Origin: UBA9732 sp963609725
GTDB taxonomy: Bacteria > Spirochaetota > Spirochaetia > Sphaerochaetales > Sphaerochaetaceae
DNA length: 6,061 nucleotides
Assembly: GCA_963609725.1 (NCBI GenBank)
Contig: CAVDLI010000084.1
Coordinates: 1 to 6,061, forward strand
Reading direction: 5' to 3'
Positions 1-5,234 of this stretch are shown here, piece by piece. Below the pieces are notes generated by a model. It searched no databases and was not told where the DNA came from. It was given only the letters and a program-made list of their open reading frames with translations. The position numbers were made by a program, and so were the translations under genes. Numbering within the stretch: position 1 is the stretch's first letter; each line of letters starts with the position of its first letter.

Positions 1-167
1 TGAGTGATTCTTTTCATAGAGGTGAAAAACAAGGCTTCTCTGAGGGTAAGGCAGAAGAAAAACGAAGCATTGTTAGAACGATGTACTCTGATGGACTTTC
101 TAATGAAAAAATTTCTCAATATGCTTCAATCTCTGTCGAGCAAGTCCAAAGCATATTGAAATCCTAA
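1..167 (+). CDS. C-terminal fragment of Rpn/PD-(D/E)XK nuclease family transposase-like protein
   Basis: The frame is open from the left edge (first full codon at base 3) and gives 54 residues before TAA at 165-167. The catalytic nuclease domain lies outside the window. What is seen is the typical family tail: a charged, Gly/Glu/Lys-rich helix (RGEKQGFSEGKAEEKR) followed by a small helix-turn-helix-like motif (MYSDGLSNEKISQYASISVEQVQSIL). Known from the family: Rpn/YhgA-like proteins have an N-terminal PD-(D/E)XK nuclease domain, promote RecA-independent recombination, occur in many divergent copies per genome and end in this kind of tail. Inferred: this is the 3' end of such a gene. It is followed within 4 bases by an inverted repeat that may be its transcript end. 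The start, length and intactness of the gene cannot be judged here. Confidence 0.75.
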   Translation, partial: SDSFHRGEKQGFSEGKAEEKRSIVRTMYSDGLSNEKISQYASISVEQVQSILKS

Positions 168-170
168 AAA

Positions 171-222
171 GGACAAGTCCCACCATTTTTTGTGCTAGAG
201 TCATTTTTGTGCAGGACTTGTT
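171..222. repeat. Imperfect hairpin with internal direct repeat behind the Rpn gene
   Basis: The 8-bp arms acaagtcc (173-180) and ggacttgt (214-221) are perfect inverse complements, extendable by a G-T pair. The intervening sequence contains a near-exact direct repeat: cattttttgtgc (184-195) and catttttgtgc (202-212), separated by tagagt. There is no T-run directly after the right arm, so it is not a classical + strand terminator. On the - strand the hairpin is followed by ctttttag, which could support termination of - strand transcripts. It may be a 3' stabilising structure or a conserved tail of a repeated Rpn cassette. Confidence 0.45.
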
Positions 223-296
223 GACCATGTAATTATCACTAAACGCTAATAAATGCCACCTTTCTGAGGATACTAAGATTTACTAAATATTCAAAT

Positions 297-335
297 AAAA
301 AAGCGATGTCCGGGAGGGGAGGCTCACCGGACATC
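297..335 (-). terminator. Strong hairpin with U-tract, intrinsic terminator on the - strand
   Basis: gatgtccgg (305-313) and ccggacatc (327-335) form a perfect 9-bp GC-rich stem. Three further pairs (gag 314-316 with ctc 323-325, one bulged A) are possible. Read on the - strand the stem is followed by gc and then six T's (complement of 297-302), the form of a Rho-independent terminator. On the + strand it is followed by taaatcac, so it would not terminate there. No - strand gene is seen upstream of it. The - strand apical loop is C-rich (cctccc). Confidence 0.5.
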
Positions 336-486
336 TAAATCACACTAAAAGGAGGTATGAAAAAAACTGTTGCTCTGCCTAATATATAGCAAGAAGTGTG
401 CCAAGTGCATTTTAAGCAAGAATGTTTGAAATTTGTCATTTTTAGAGGTTTTATTTTGGCTTATAATGTGAAATAATTGGACGTGC

Positions 487-503
487 TGTGAATTTTTTTC
501 ACA
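487..503. promoter_or_regulatory. Palindrome TGTGAA-N5-TTCACA upstream of apt
   Basis: tgtgaa (487-492) and ttcaca (498-503) are perfect inverse complements around ttttt, about 65 bases before the apt start. The half-sites resemble those of the redox repressor Rex (TTGTGAA/TTCACAA) and of CRP/FNR-type factors (TGTGA/TCACA). The spacing is one base longer than the usual Rex N4 between these half-sites and one longer than the CRP N6. It could be an operator or simply a weak hairpin; no regulator is shown by the sequence. Confidence 0.25.
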
Positions 504-567
504 CCATATGTGATTGGTTAAACAAATACTATTTAGTAAACTGTGCTTGCATAAGTAGGAGGACTGC

Positions 568-1092
568 ATGAAAAAAATAGAAGATTACATTATTAGTATT
601 CCAGATTTCCCAGAACCCGGGATTATTTTTCGTGATATCACAGGAATTCTTCAAGAGGCTGATGGTCTTAAACTTGCAATAGATGAAATGGTCAAAATTG
701 TATCAAAGGTCGATTGTGACGTTATAGCCGGTGCAGAGTCTCGTGGCTTTATCTTGGGTGTTCCTATTGCTTATCTGTTGCATAAACCATTTGCACCAAT
801 TAGAAAAGCAGGAAAACTTCCAAGAGCCACTATTTCTGAGACTTATAATCTTGAATATGGCACAGCTACAATTGAAATTCATAAAGATGCAATTAAAAAG
901 GGTCAGAAAGTTGTTCTTATTGACGACCTTATTGCAACTGGTGGAACAATGAAAGCTGCTGCGAACTTAATTGAAAAACTTGGCGGAGAGGTCGTTGATA
1001 TTGTATTCCTTTTGGAACTTGCGGGCTTAAAAGGCAGGGATGTCCTTTCTAAGTATAAAGTAGAATCTGTTGTAACTTACGAAGGCAAGTAA
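568..1092 (+). CDS. apt: Adenine phosphoribosyltransferase
   Basis: The product catalyses adenine + PRPP to AMP + PPi in the cytosol, the purine salvage route for adenine. It is 174 residues, normal for bacterial Apt. Diagnostic features are the N-terminal IPDFPEPGIIFRDIT segment (11-25), AGAESRGF (54-61) in the adenine/ribose pocket, the flexible RKAGKLP loop (79-85) and the PRPP-binding motif VVLIDDLIATGGT (115-127). The start is fixed by AGGAGG at 557-562, five bases before the ATG. The gene is monocistronic here: a gene-free region lies upstream, and downstream it converges with hypA. A 14-bp tandem repeat begins in the last codons and covers the stop codon, and a short hairpin plus T5 at 1129-1145 may terminate it. 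Nothing in the protein looks damaged. Confidence 0.97.
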   Translation: MKKIEDYIISIPDFPEPGIIFRDITGILQEADGLKLAIDEMVKIVSKVDCDVIAGAESRGFILGVPIAYLLHKPFAPIRKAGKLPRATISETYNLEYGTATIEIHKDAIKKGQKVVLIDDLIATGGTMKAAANLIEKLGGEVVDIVFLLELAGLKGRDVLSKYKVESVVTYEGK

Positions 1093-1122
1093 CTAAAAGT
1101 AAGTAACCAAAAGTAAGTAACT
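1087..1122. repeat. 14-bp tandem repeat over the apt stop codon
   Basis: The unit aagtaactaaaagt occurs at 1087-1100, again with one change at 1101-1114 (aagtaaccaaaagt), and as a truncated third copy aagtaact at 1115-1122. The first copy contains the last Lys codon and TAA stop of apt, so the stop is repeated in other frames just downstream. Probably slippage or duplication of the gene end. Confidence 0.8.
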
Positions 1123-1128
1123 TTTTAT

Positions 1129-1145
1129 AAGCTGAAGAGCTTTTT
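1129..1145 (+). terminator. Possible weak intrinsic terminator of apt
   Basis: aagct (1129-1133) and agctt (1138-1142) form a 5-bp stem with a GAAG loop, running into TTTTT (1141-1145). It is 36 bases after the apt stop codon. The stem is short and A/T-rich for a terminator, and part of it is also the left arm of the larger inverted repeat 1136-1230. Confidence 0.35.
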
Positions 1146-1230
1146 GTAAAAACTTCTGAAGATTGGCTCAAGATTGACCCTTAGATGCAAAAATAAAGTC
1201 AATCATGAAGGCAATCTTACAAAAAGCTCT
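1136..1230. repeat. 95-bp element with perfect 14-bp inverted ends
   Basis: agagctttttgtaa (1136-1149) and ttacaaaaagctct (1217-1230) are exact inverse complements. Inside, gattgac (1172-1178) pairs with gtcaatc (1198-1204) and agattg (1160-1165) pairs with caatct (1212-1217), so a folded transcript could form a long branched hairpin on either strand. The two ends are flanked by GA on the outside (1134-1135 and 1231-1232). It lies in the convergent gap between apt and hypA. It may serve as a bidirectional 3' end structure or be a small non-autonomous (MITE-like) insertion. Confidence 0.5.
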
Positions 1231-1256
1231 GAAAAAATTGAATGATTGCCCGCTTT

Positions 1257-1274
1257 GCGAACGTAAACTTAGTT
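1257..1274. repeat. Degenerate, displaced copy of the 18-bp repeat
   Basis: gcgaacgtaaacttagtt matches the unit gcaaacgcaaacctagtt at 15 of 18 positions. It is separated from the main array by 39 bases and is not in the same 18-bp phase, so it is an older or independently inserted copy. Confidence 0.55.
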
Positions 1275-1313
1275 GCAACTCCATCTTTTGAAGCTTGTTC
1301 CAAATCTCACGAG

Positions 1314-1385
1314 GCAAACGCAAACCTAGTTGCAAACGCAAACCTAGTTGCAAATACAAACCTAGTTGCAAACGCAAACCTAGCG
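1314..1385. repeat. 18-bp tandem repeat array ending in the hypA stop codon
   Basis: Four head-to-tail units of gcaaacgcaaacctagtt are seen: 1314-1331 and 1332-1349 are identical, 1350-1367 has two changes (gcaaatacaaacctagtt), and 1368-1385 differs only in its last two bases. The cta at 1380-1382 of the last unit is the complement of the hypA TAG stop. The array is therefore transcribed as the 3' untranslated part of the hyp operon mRNA, if transcription continues. The + strand reading gives repeated NANLVA hexapeptides but has no SD and no protein-like context, so I do not call it a gene. Units are directly adjacent with no spacers, so it is not CRISPR. Confidence 0.85.
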
Positions 1386-1727
1386 GGCTTCTATTTCTTT
1401 TATTTTGAATTCGTTTCCTTGTAAGAGAAAAGTATTCTCGCTTTTGCAATGCGGACATACTTTGCCGTATTTTACTGTTTCATATTCTTTCTTGCAGTCT
1501 TGGCAATAACTTATAGCTGGAATTGTTTCAACAATTAAAATTGCATCTTTCATGTGGACCGATTTCTTCTTGACAGCCCATTTCCATACATCATCAAGAT
1601 ATGATTTTATTACAGTAGAAACTTCGCCAAGCTCAAGCGTAACAGATTTGACCTCTGTAAGAGAATTCTCTACACAGAGGTCTTCTACTATATCAATTAC
1701 ATGAAAAACAACGCCTAATTCGTGCAT
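1380..1727 (-). CDS. hypA: Hydrogenase/urease nickel incorporation protein HypA
   Basis: HypA is a small cytosolic nickel metallochaperone that works with the GTPase HypB to insert Ni(II) into apo-enzymes, classically the [NiFe] hydrogenase large subunit and in some bacteria urease. The product has 115 residues, normal for the family. It begins MHEL, giving the conserved His2/Glu3 that form the Ni site with the N-terminus. The structural zinc site is the pair of CxxC motifs C75-x2-C78 and C91-x2-C94. ELGEVSTV (32-39) is the usual conserved strand. The gene is third in the operon: its ATG lies two bases after the TAA of the oxidoreductase gene and no clear SD is visible, so translation is probably coupled. 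Its TAG stop falls inside the 18-bp repeat array. No HypC, D, E or F and no hydrogenase or urease gene is in the window, so the target is unknown. Confidence 0.95.
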   Translation of the reverse strand: MHELGVVFHVIDIVEDLCVENSLTEVKSVTLELGEVSTVIKSYLDDVWKWAVKKKSVHMKDAILIVETIPAISYCQDCKKEYETVKYGKVCPHCKSENTFLLQGNEFKIKEIEAR

Positions 1728-1729
1728 AA

Positions 1730-4510
1730 TTACTTAGACTTCTTTGAAAATTTAATTTTGATTGCTTGCTTTAGACCATTAGGAAGAATGTATTTGAGTT
1801 TGTCTTCACTCTTTACCATTTTACTTGCTTTTGGCAAATCTCTTTCTAAGTGTATTGCATCAAAAGCACACTTTGTTGTACATATTCCGCAGCCTAAACA
1901 TCTATTTGGGTCAACAATTGTAGCACCACATCCAAGACAGCGTGCTGTTTCTTTCTTCACTTGTTCTTCTGTAAATGGCACAGTTGCGTTTCTAAAAGAA
2001 AGTTTCTTAATAGCTTCGTTGTATCCTGGTTTCTGGCGACCAGTGTTATCGTACTCTTCAACTTTTATATCGTCTTTGTCTAATTCTTTGTAATAATTAG
2101 GATTACGGCCAATTGTAAGAGAAGAGTGTGGCTGAACAAAGCGGTGAATAGATATTGCAGCTTCCTTACCTTGCGCAATTGCATCAATTGCAAACTTTGG
2201 ACCTGTGAAAACATCTCCACCCACAAAGATATCGGCCTTGCTTGTTTGGTATGTTATGCTGTCAGCTACTGGGTAATTTCCTCGGTTGAGTTCAACGTTT
2301 TCACCATCCAAAAGGCTCTTCCATTCAATTGTTTGGCCTACTGCTAAAAGAACATTTGAGCACTGGACAATTTTAGTAATGTTTTCATCGTATTGAGGAT
2401 TAAAGTGCTTGTTCTCGTCAAATACAGAAGTGCATTTCTTTAAGACAATGCCAACAACTTTGCCGTTTTCGCTTAGAATTTCTTTTGGACCCCATCCGCC
2501 TTCAATTGTAATATCTTCATTTTCTGCGGTTAAGATTTCTTCTTTTGTTGCCGGCATTATATCTCTAGTTTCAAGAGAGAATTGGCTGATTTTACCATTT
2601 GAATTAGCTGAGCATCTTAAAGCTGTTCTTGATACATCAATTGCAACATTACCGCCACCAATGACAACTGTATTTCCTAAAAGTTCAAGGTTTTCGTCGT
2701 CTGTAACGCGTTTTAAGAATTCAACACCAGTTAAAACACCGTCTGAGTCTTCCCCCGGAACATTGACCTTGCGTCCACCCTGGCAACCTATTGCAATGTA
2801 GAAAGCTTTATAACCTTGCTCTCTTAGCTCTTTTATTGTTACATCTTTTCCAACTTCTACGCCAAGTTTAACCTCAACGCCCATTTCTTTTATGATGTCA
2901 ATTTCTGCATCAAGGATGTTTTTTTCAAGAACAAATGACGGAATTCCGTACATTAACATTCCACCAAGACGCTTGTTTTTTTCAAAAATTGTTGGTTTAT
3001 ATCCCTTTTCTGCAAGATAGAATGCACATGAAAGCCCTGCAGGACCACCCCCAATGATTGCTATTTTCTCGTCAAAGAATTCATTATTCAGAGATGGAAT
3101 TACTTTCTTTGGAATAAAGCGCGTTTCTTGATTTAAGTCTTGCATTGCAATGAATTTTTTAACTTCGTCAATTGCTACAGCCTCATCAATTGTTCCCCGC
3201 GTGCAAGCTTGCTCGCAACGTCTGTTACAAATATATCCACAAACAGCTGGAAGAGGGTTGTTTTTCTTAATTAACTCTAATGCTTGTGTGTATTTACCTT
3301 GGGCTGCAAGCTTTAAGTATCCTTGAACAGCAATATGCGCAGGACAAGCTGTTTTACATGGAGAAGTCCCACTTTCATGGCTGTTTATGCGGTTTTTATC
3401 TCTGTAATCCTCTGTCCACATTTCTGGACCCCATTTTTTCTCTGATGGGAGAGGCGTTCTTGGATATTCAACTTTGCTGCCATCTTTTTTGCACAATTTT
3501 TGGCCAAGTTTAACAGCACCAGCCGGGCAAAATTCAACGCAACGACCACACGCAACACACTTGTCTGTTTCAACATGGGCAATATATGCCGATCTTGACA
3601 TGTTAGGCGTATTGAAAAGTTGCGAAGTTCTAAGTGCATAGCAAACATTTACATTGCAGTTGCAAATAGCAAAGATTTTGTTTTCACCATCAATGTTTGT
3701 TATTTGGTGTACAAAACCATTGTCTTCAGCCTTTTTCATAATCTCTAAGGCTTCTTCTTTTGTTATGTACCTTCCACCTTTATTGGTTTCAACAACGTAA
3801 TTTGCCATATCGCCTACAGCAATACACCAACCCTCTGGGTCATCAGCACACCCTTCGTCAAAAGTTTGGCGTGATTTACGGCATGAGCATGGAGATGCAG
3901 CGTACTTTCCTTCGTATTTGCTAAGCCAGTGAGAAATATGCTCAACTGAAATGCTTTTGTTTTCCATTTCAATAGCTTTTTCAACAGGAATTACGTGCAT
4001 TCCAATTCCAGAACCTCCAAGTGGTACCATTGGAGTGATTTTTTCAAGAGGAAGACGGCTCATGCGCTCAAAGAAACGGCCCATTTCTGGATGTTCTTCA
4101 AGAACTTTTGAGTTCATATTACTGAACTCAGCACTGCCTGGAACAAACATTGGAAGAACATATTGTTTTTCATTTTTCTCATTCTCCCAGTTGTATTCAA
4201 TGAGGCCGTTATAAGCCATTTCGTCTAACTGCTCTTGAAGATGCTTTTCATTTGTACATTTTGTGAGTTTTTTGATCTCTTCAAAAGTTCTAGGTTTGCG
4301 CTTGCCCATTTTTATGGCAATTTCTGCTTGTTCGTCTGTGCAAAGAGGAGCAAGACCCCAATACTCAGGGCTTTCTTTTGTGATTTGCTCTTTCCCAAGC
4401 ACAACTGCAACACGATCTGTGATAAGCTTGCCAAGTCTTACAATTGGCTCTCTAATTGGCTCATCATTTTTTACACTTTCAGGGACAAAGCCACCCAAAG
4501 GATCTCCCAT
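1730..4510 (-). CDS. Multi-domain Fe-S flavoprotein, GltD/NfnB-like NAD(P)H oxidoreductase with ferredoxin domains
   Basis: This is a 926-residue soluble electron-transfer protein. Domains: residues ~55-107 look like a small winged helix (TDEQAEIAI...TFEEIKKL...LDEMAYNGLIEY). A Cys-rich region has PCSCR (C208, C210), C221, C229, and CNC with C283, C285, C290. A ferredoxin motif C318-x2-C321-x2-C324-x3-C328P follows. Residues ~380-795 form a complete GltD/NfnB-like module: Fe-S cysteines C385, C389, C424, C428, C432, C436; an FAD dinucleotide site IIGGGPAGLSC (485-495); an NAD(P) site VVIGGGNVAIDVSRTALR (615-632); and the closing FAD motif VGGDVFTGP (763-771). The C-terminus has C858/C861 and C871-x2-C874-x2-C877-x3-C881. 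The family shuttles electrons between NAD(P)H, FAD and ferredoxin. There is no glutamate synthase large subunit here, so a GltD role is not supported. The start is set by GAGGAG (4517-4522) six bases before ATG. It lies 21 bases after hypB and 2 before hypA, so it is part of their operon. The true substrate is unknown. Confidence 0.85.
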   Translation of the reverse strand: MGDPLGGFVPESVKNDEPIREPIVRLGKLITDRVAVVLGKEQITKESPEYWGLAPLCTDEQAEIAIKMGKRKPRTFEEIKKLTKCTNEKHLQEQLDEMAYNGLIEYNWENEKNEKQYVLPMFVPGSAEFSNMNSKVLEEHPEMGRFFERMSRLPLEKITPMVPLGGSGIGMHVIPVEKAIEMENKSISVEHISHWLSKYEGKYAASPCSCRKSRQTFDEGCADDPEGWCIAVGDMANYVVETNKGGRYITKEEALEIMKKAEDNGFVHQITNIDGENKIFAICNCNVNVCYALRTSQLFNTPNMSRSAYIAHVETDKCVACGRCVEFCPAGAVKLGQKLCKKDGSKVEYPRTPLPSEKKWGPEMWTEDYRDKNRINSHESGTSPCKTACPAHIAVQGYLKLAAQGKYTQALELIKKNNPLPAVCGYICNRRCEQACTRGTIDEAVAIDEVKKFIAMQDLNQETRFIPKKVIPSLNNEFFDEKIAIIGGGPAGLSCAFYLAEKGYKPTIFEKNKRLGGMLMYGIPSFVLEKNILDAEIDIIKEMGVEVKLGVEVGKDVTIKELREQGYKAFYIAIGCQGGRKVNVPGEDSDGVLTGVEFLKRVTDDENLELLGNTVVIGGGNVAIDVSRTALRCSANSNGKISQFSLETRDIMPATKEEILTAENEDITIEGGWGPKEILSENGKVVGIVLKKCTSVFDENKHFNPQYDENITKIVQCSNVLLAVGQTIEWKSLLDGENVELNRGNYPVADSITYQTSKADIFVGGDVFTGPKFAIDAIAQGKEAAISIHRFVQPHSSLTIGRNPNYYKELDKDDIKVEEYDNTGRQKPGYNEAIKKLSFRNATVPFTEEQVKKETARCLGCGATIVDPNRCLGCGICTTKCAFDAIHLERDLPKASKMVKSEDKLKYILPNGLKQAIKIKFSKKSK

Positions 4511-4531
4511 ATTTTTCTCCTCACTTTATCT

Positions 4532-5227
4532 TCAAACTTTTGAAAGTTCTTTGTTAACTTCTTTTCTTATCCATTCAATCCAGGGTTCAAAACCTTCTCC
4601 TGTTTTTGCAGAAACAAAGAAAATTTTTGCGTTTGGATTTAGTTTTAATATTCTTTNNNNNNNNNNTATTCTTTCTTTGACTTTTTCAGTTGAGAAATCA
4701 TCAAAAACGCTAAGAGTATCGCACTTGTTTATTAGCACTACATCACTTATTTGAAACATGAGCGGGTATTTGAGAGGTTTGTCATCACCTTCTGGAACGC
4801 TCAAAATCATTGCGTTTTTAGTACTTCCAGTGTCAAATTCAGCAGGGCAGACTAGATTTCCAACATTTTCAAGTACTACAAAATCCAAGTCTTTTGTTCC
4901 AAATTCTCTAAGTCCTTGGCGTGTCATGTCTGCATCTAAATGGCACATTCCACCAGTGTGTATTTGAATTACTCTAACGCCTGTTTCTTCTATTGCTTTT
5001 GCATCTACAACTGAATCAATATCAGCTTCCATGACACCAATGTTCATTTCGTTTTTCAAAAGTGAAATTGTACGTTTTAGTGTTGTTGTTTTTCCAGCTC
5101 CTGGAGATGACATCAAATTCAAAAGAAAAGTTTTGTCTTTTTTTAATTCTTCTCTCAACAAATCTGCATCTTTGTCATTATCTTCAAAAATGCTTCTTTT
5201 TACTTCTATAACCTTAAAATCATCCAT
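4532..5227 (-). CDS. hypB: Hydrogenase/urease nickel incorporation GTPase HypB (contains assembly gap)
   Basis: HypB is a SIMIBI-class cytosolic GTPase that drives nickel delivery together with HypA. Seen here: Walker A SSPGAGKTT (40-48), the switch/metal segment HTGGMCHLDA (90-99) with the conserved Cys95-His96 pair, ENVGNLVCPAEFDTG (120-134) with the third metal ligand Cys127, the guanine-specificity motif NKCD (167-170), and SAKTGEGF (206-213). The N-terminal CxxCGC high-affinity nickel site and the His-rich storage stretch found in some HypBs are absent, so this is the short form. The frame is 231 residues including four undetermined codons from a 10-N run; collapsing a duplicated 8-mer around the Ns gives a natural 225-residue protein. 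ATG is preceded in frame by TAA at 5243-5245, so no longer form exists with that ATG. There is no SD; a candidate -10 lies 7 bases upstream, suggesting a leaderless mRNA. First gene of the hypB-oxidoreductase-hypA operon. Confidence 0.95.
   Translation of the reverse strand: MDDFKVIEVKRSIFEDNDKDADLLREELKKDKTFLLNLMSSPGAGKTTTLKRTISLLKNEMNIGVMEADIDSVVDAKAIEETGVRVIQIHTGGMCHLDADMTRQGLREFGTKDLDFVVLENVGNLVCPAEFDTGSTKNAMILSVPEGDDKPLKYPLMFQISDVVLINKCDTLSVFDDFSTEKVKERIXXXXRILKLNPNAKIFFVSAKTGEGFEPWIEWIRKEVNKELSKV
4657..4666. other. 10-N assembly gap inside hypB, probably an unmerged contig overlap
   Basis: Ten Ns are flanked by the identical 8-mer tattcttt on both sides (4649-4656 and 4667-4674). Deleting the Ns plus one copy (18 bases, in frame) joins the codons into VKERILKLNPNAK, the normal HypB sequence at this place. 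The gap therefore likely has negative length and no sequence is missing. Confidence 0.8.
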
Positions 5228-5234
5228 GCTGGTA

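Larger units (their letters stand above)
168..567. other. 400-base region without a convincing gene
   Basis: Between the Rpn tail and apt no reading frame on either strand looks like a protein. The longest - strand frame (345-569) starts at an ATG overlapping the apt start codon, lacks an SD, and has a composition typical of translated non-coding sequence. The stretch holds an inverted repeat at 171-222, a strong hairpin at 305-335, a near-perfect anti-SD complement (aaaaggaggt, 347-356) directly before an ATG with a 10-codon frame, a TATAAT at 462-467 lacking a well-spaced -35, and a 17-bp palindrome at 487-503. The apt promoter should lie here. TTGGTT (514-519), 17 bp, TAAACT (537-542) is one weak candidate; the TATAAT at 462-467 is the other. 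Confidence 0.5.

Noticed and set aside
433..467. TTGTCA (433-438) with TATAAT (462-467) as the apt promoter
   Set aside because: The spacer is 23 bp, too long for a sigma-70-type promoter; TATAAT alone is noted as a possible -10.
345..569. - strand 74-codon frame opposite the apt leader
   Set aside because: It starts on the apt start codon overlap, lacks an SD, and has a composition unlike a folded protein; the downstream hairpin is better explained by an RNA or by chance.
1314..1385. CRISPR array
   Set aside because: The 18-bp units are directly adjacent with no unique spacers, and no cas gene is present.
1242..1424. + strand frame encoding repeated NANLVA hexapeptides
   Set aside because: No SD, no upstream promoter, and the repetition comes from the 18-bp DNA repeat, whose length is a multiple of three; the end overlaps hypA in antisense.
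1168..1458. - strand frame with LQLGLR-type repeats
   Set aside because: It overlaps the hypA coding end in another frame and its repetition is again the DNA repeat; its ATG lies inside hypA without an SD.
2409..2801. + strand open frames inside the oxidoreductase and hypB genes
   Set aside because: Antisense shadows of clearly conserved proteins on the - strand, with Ser/Pro/Phe-rich composition.
1730..4510. Calling the large gene glutamate synthase beta subunit (gltD)
   Set aside because: Only the central third is GltD-like. There is no GltB partner, and the extra Fe-S regions plus the hyp operon context argue for another role.
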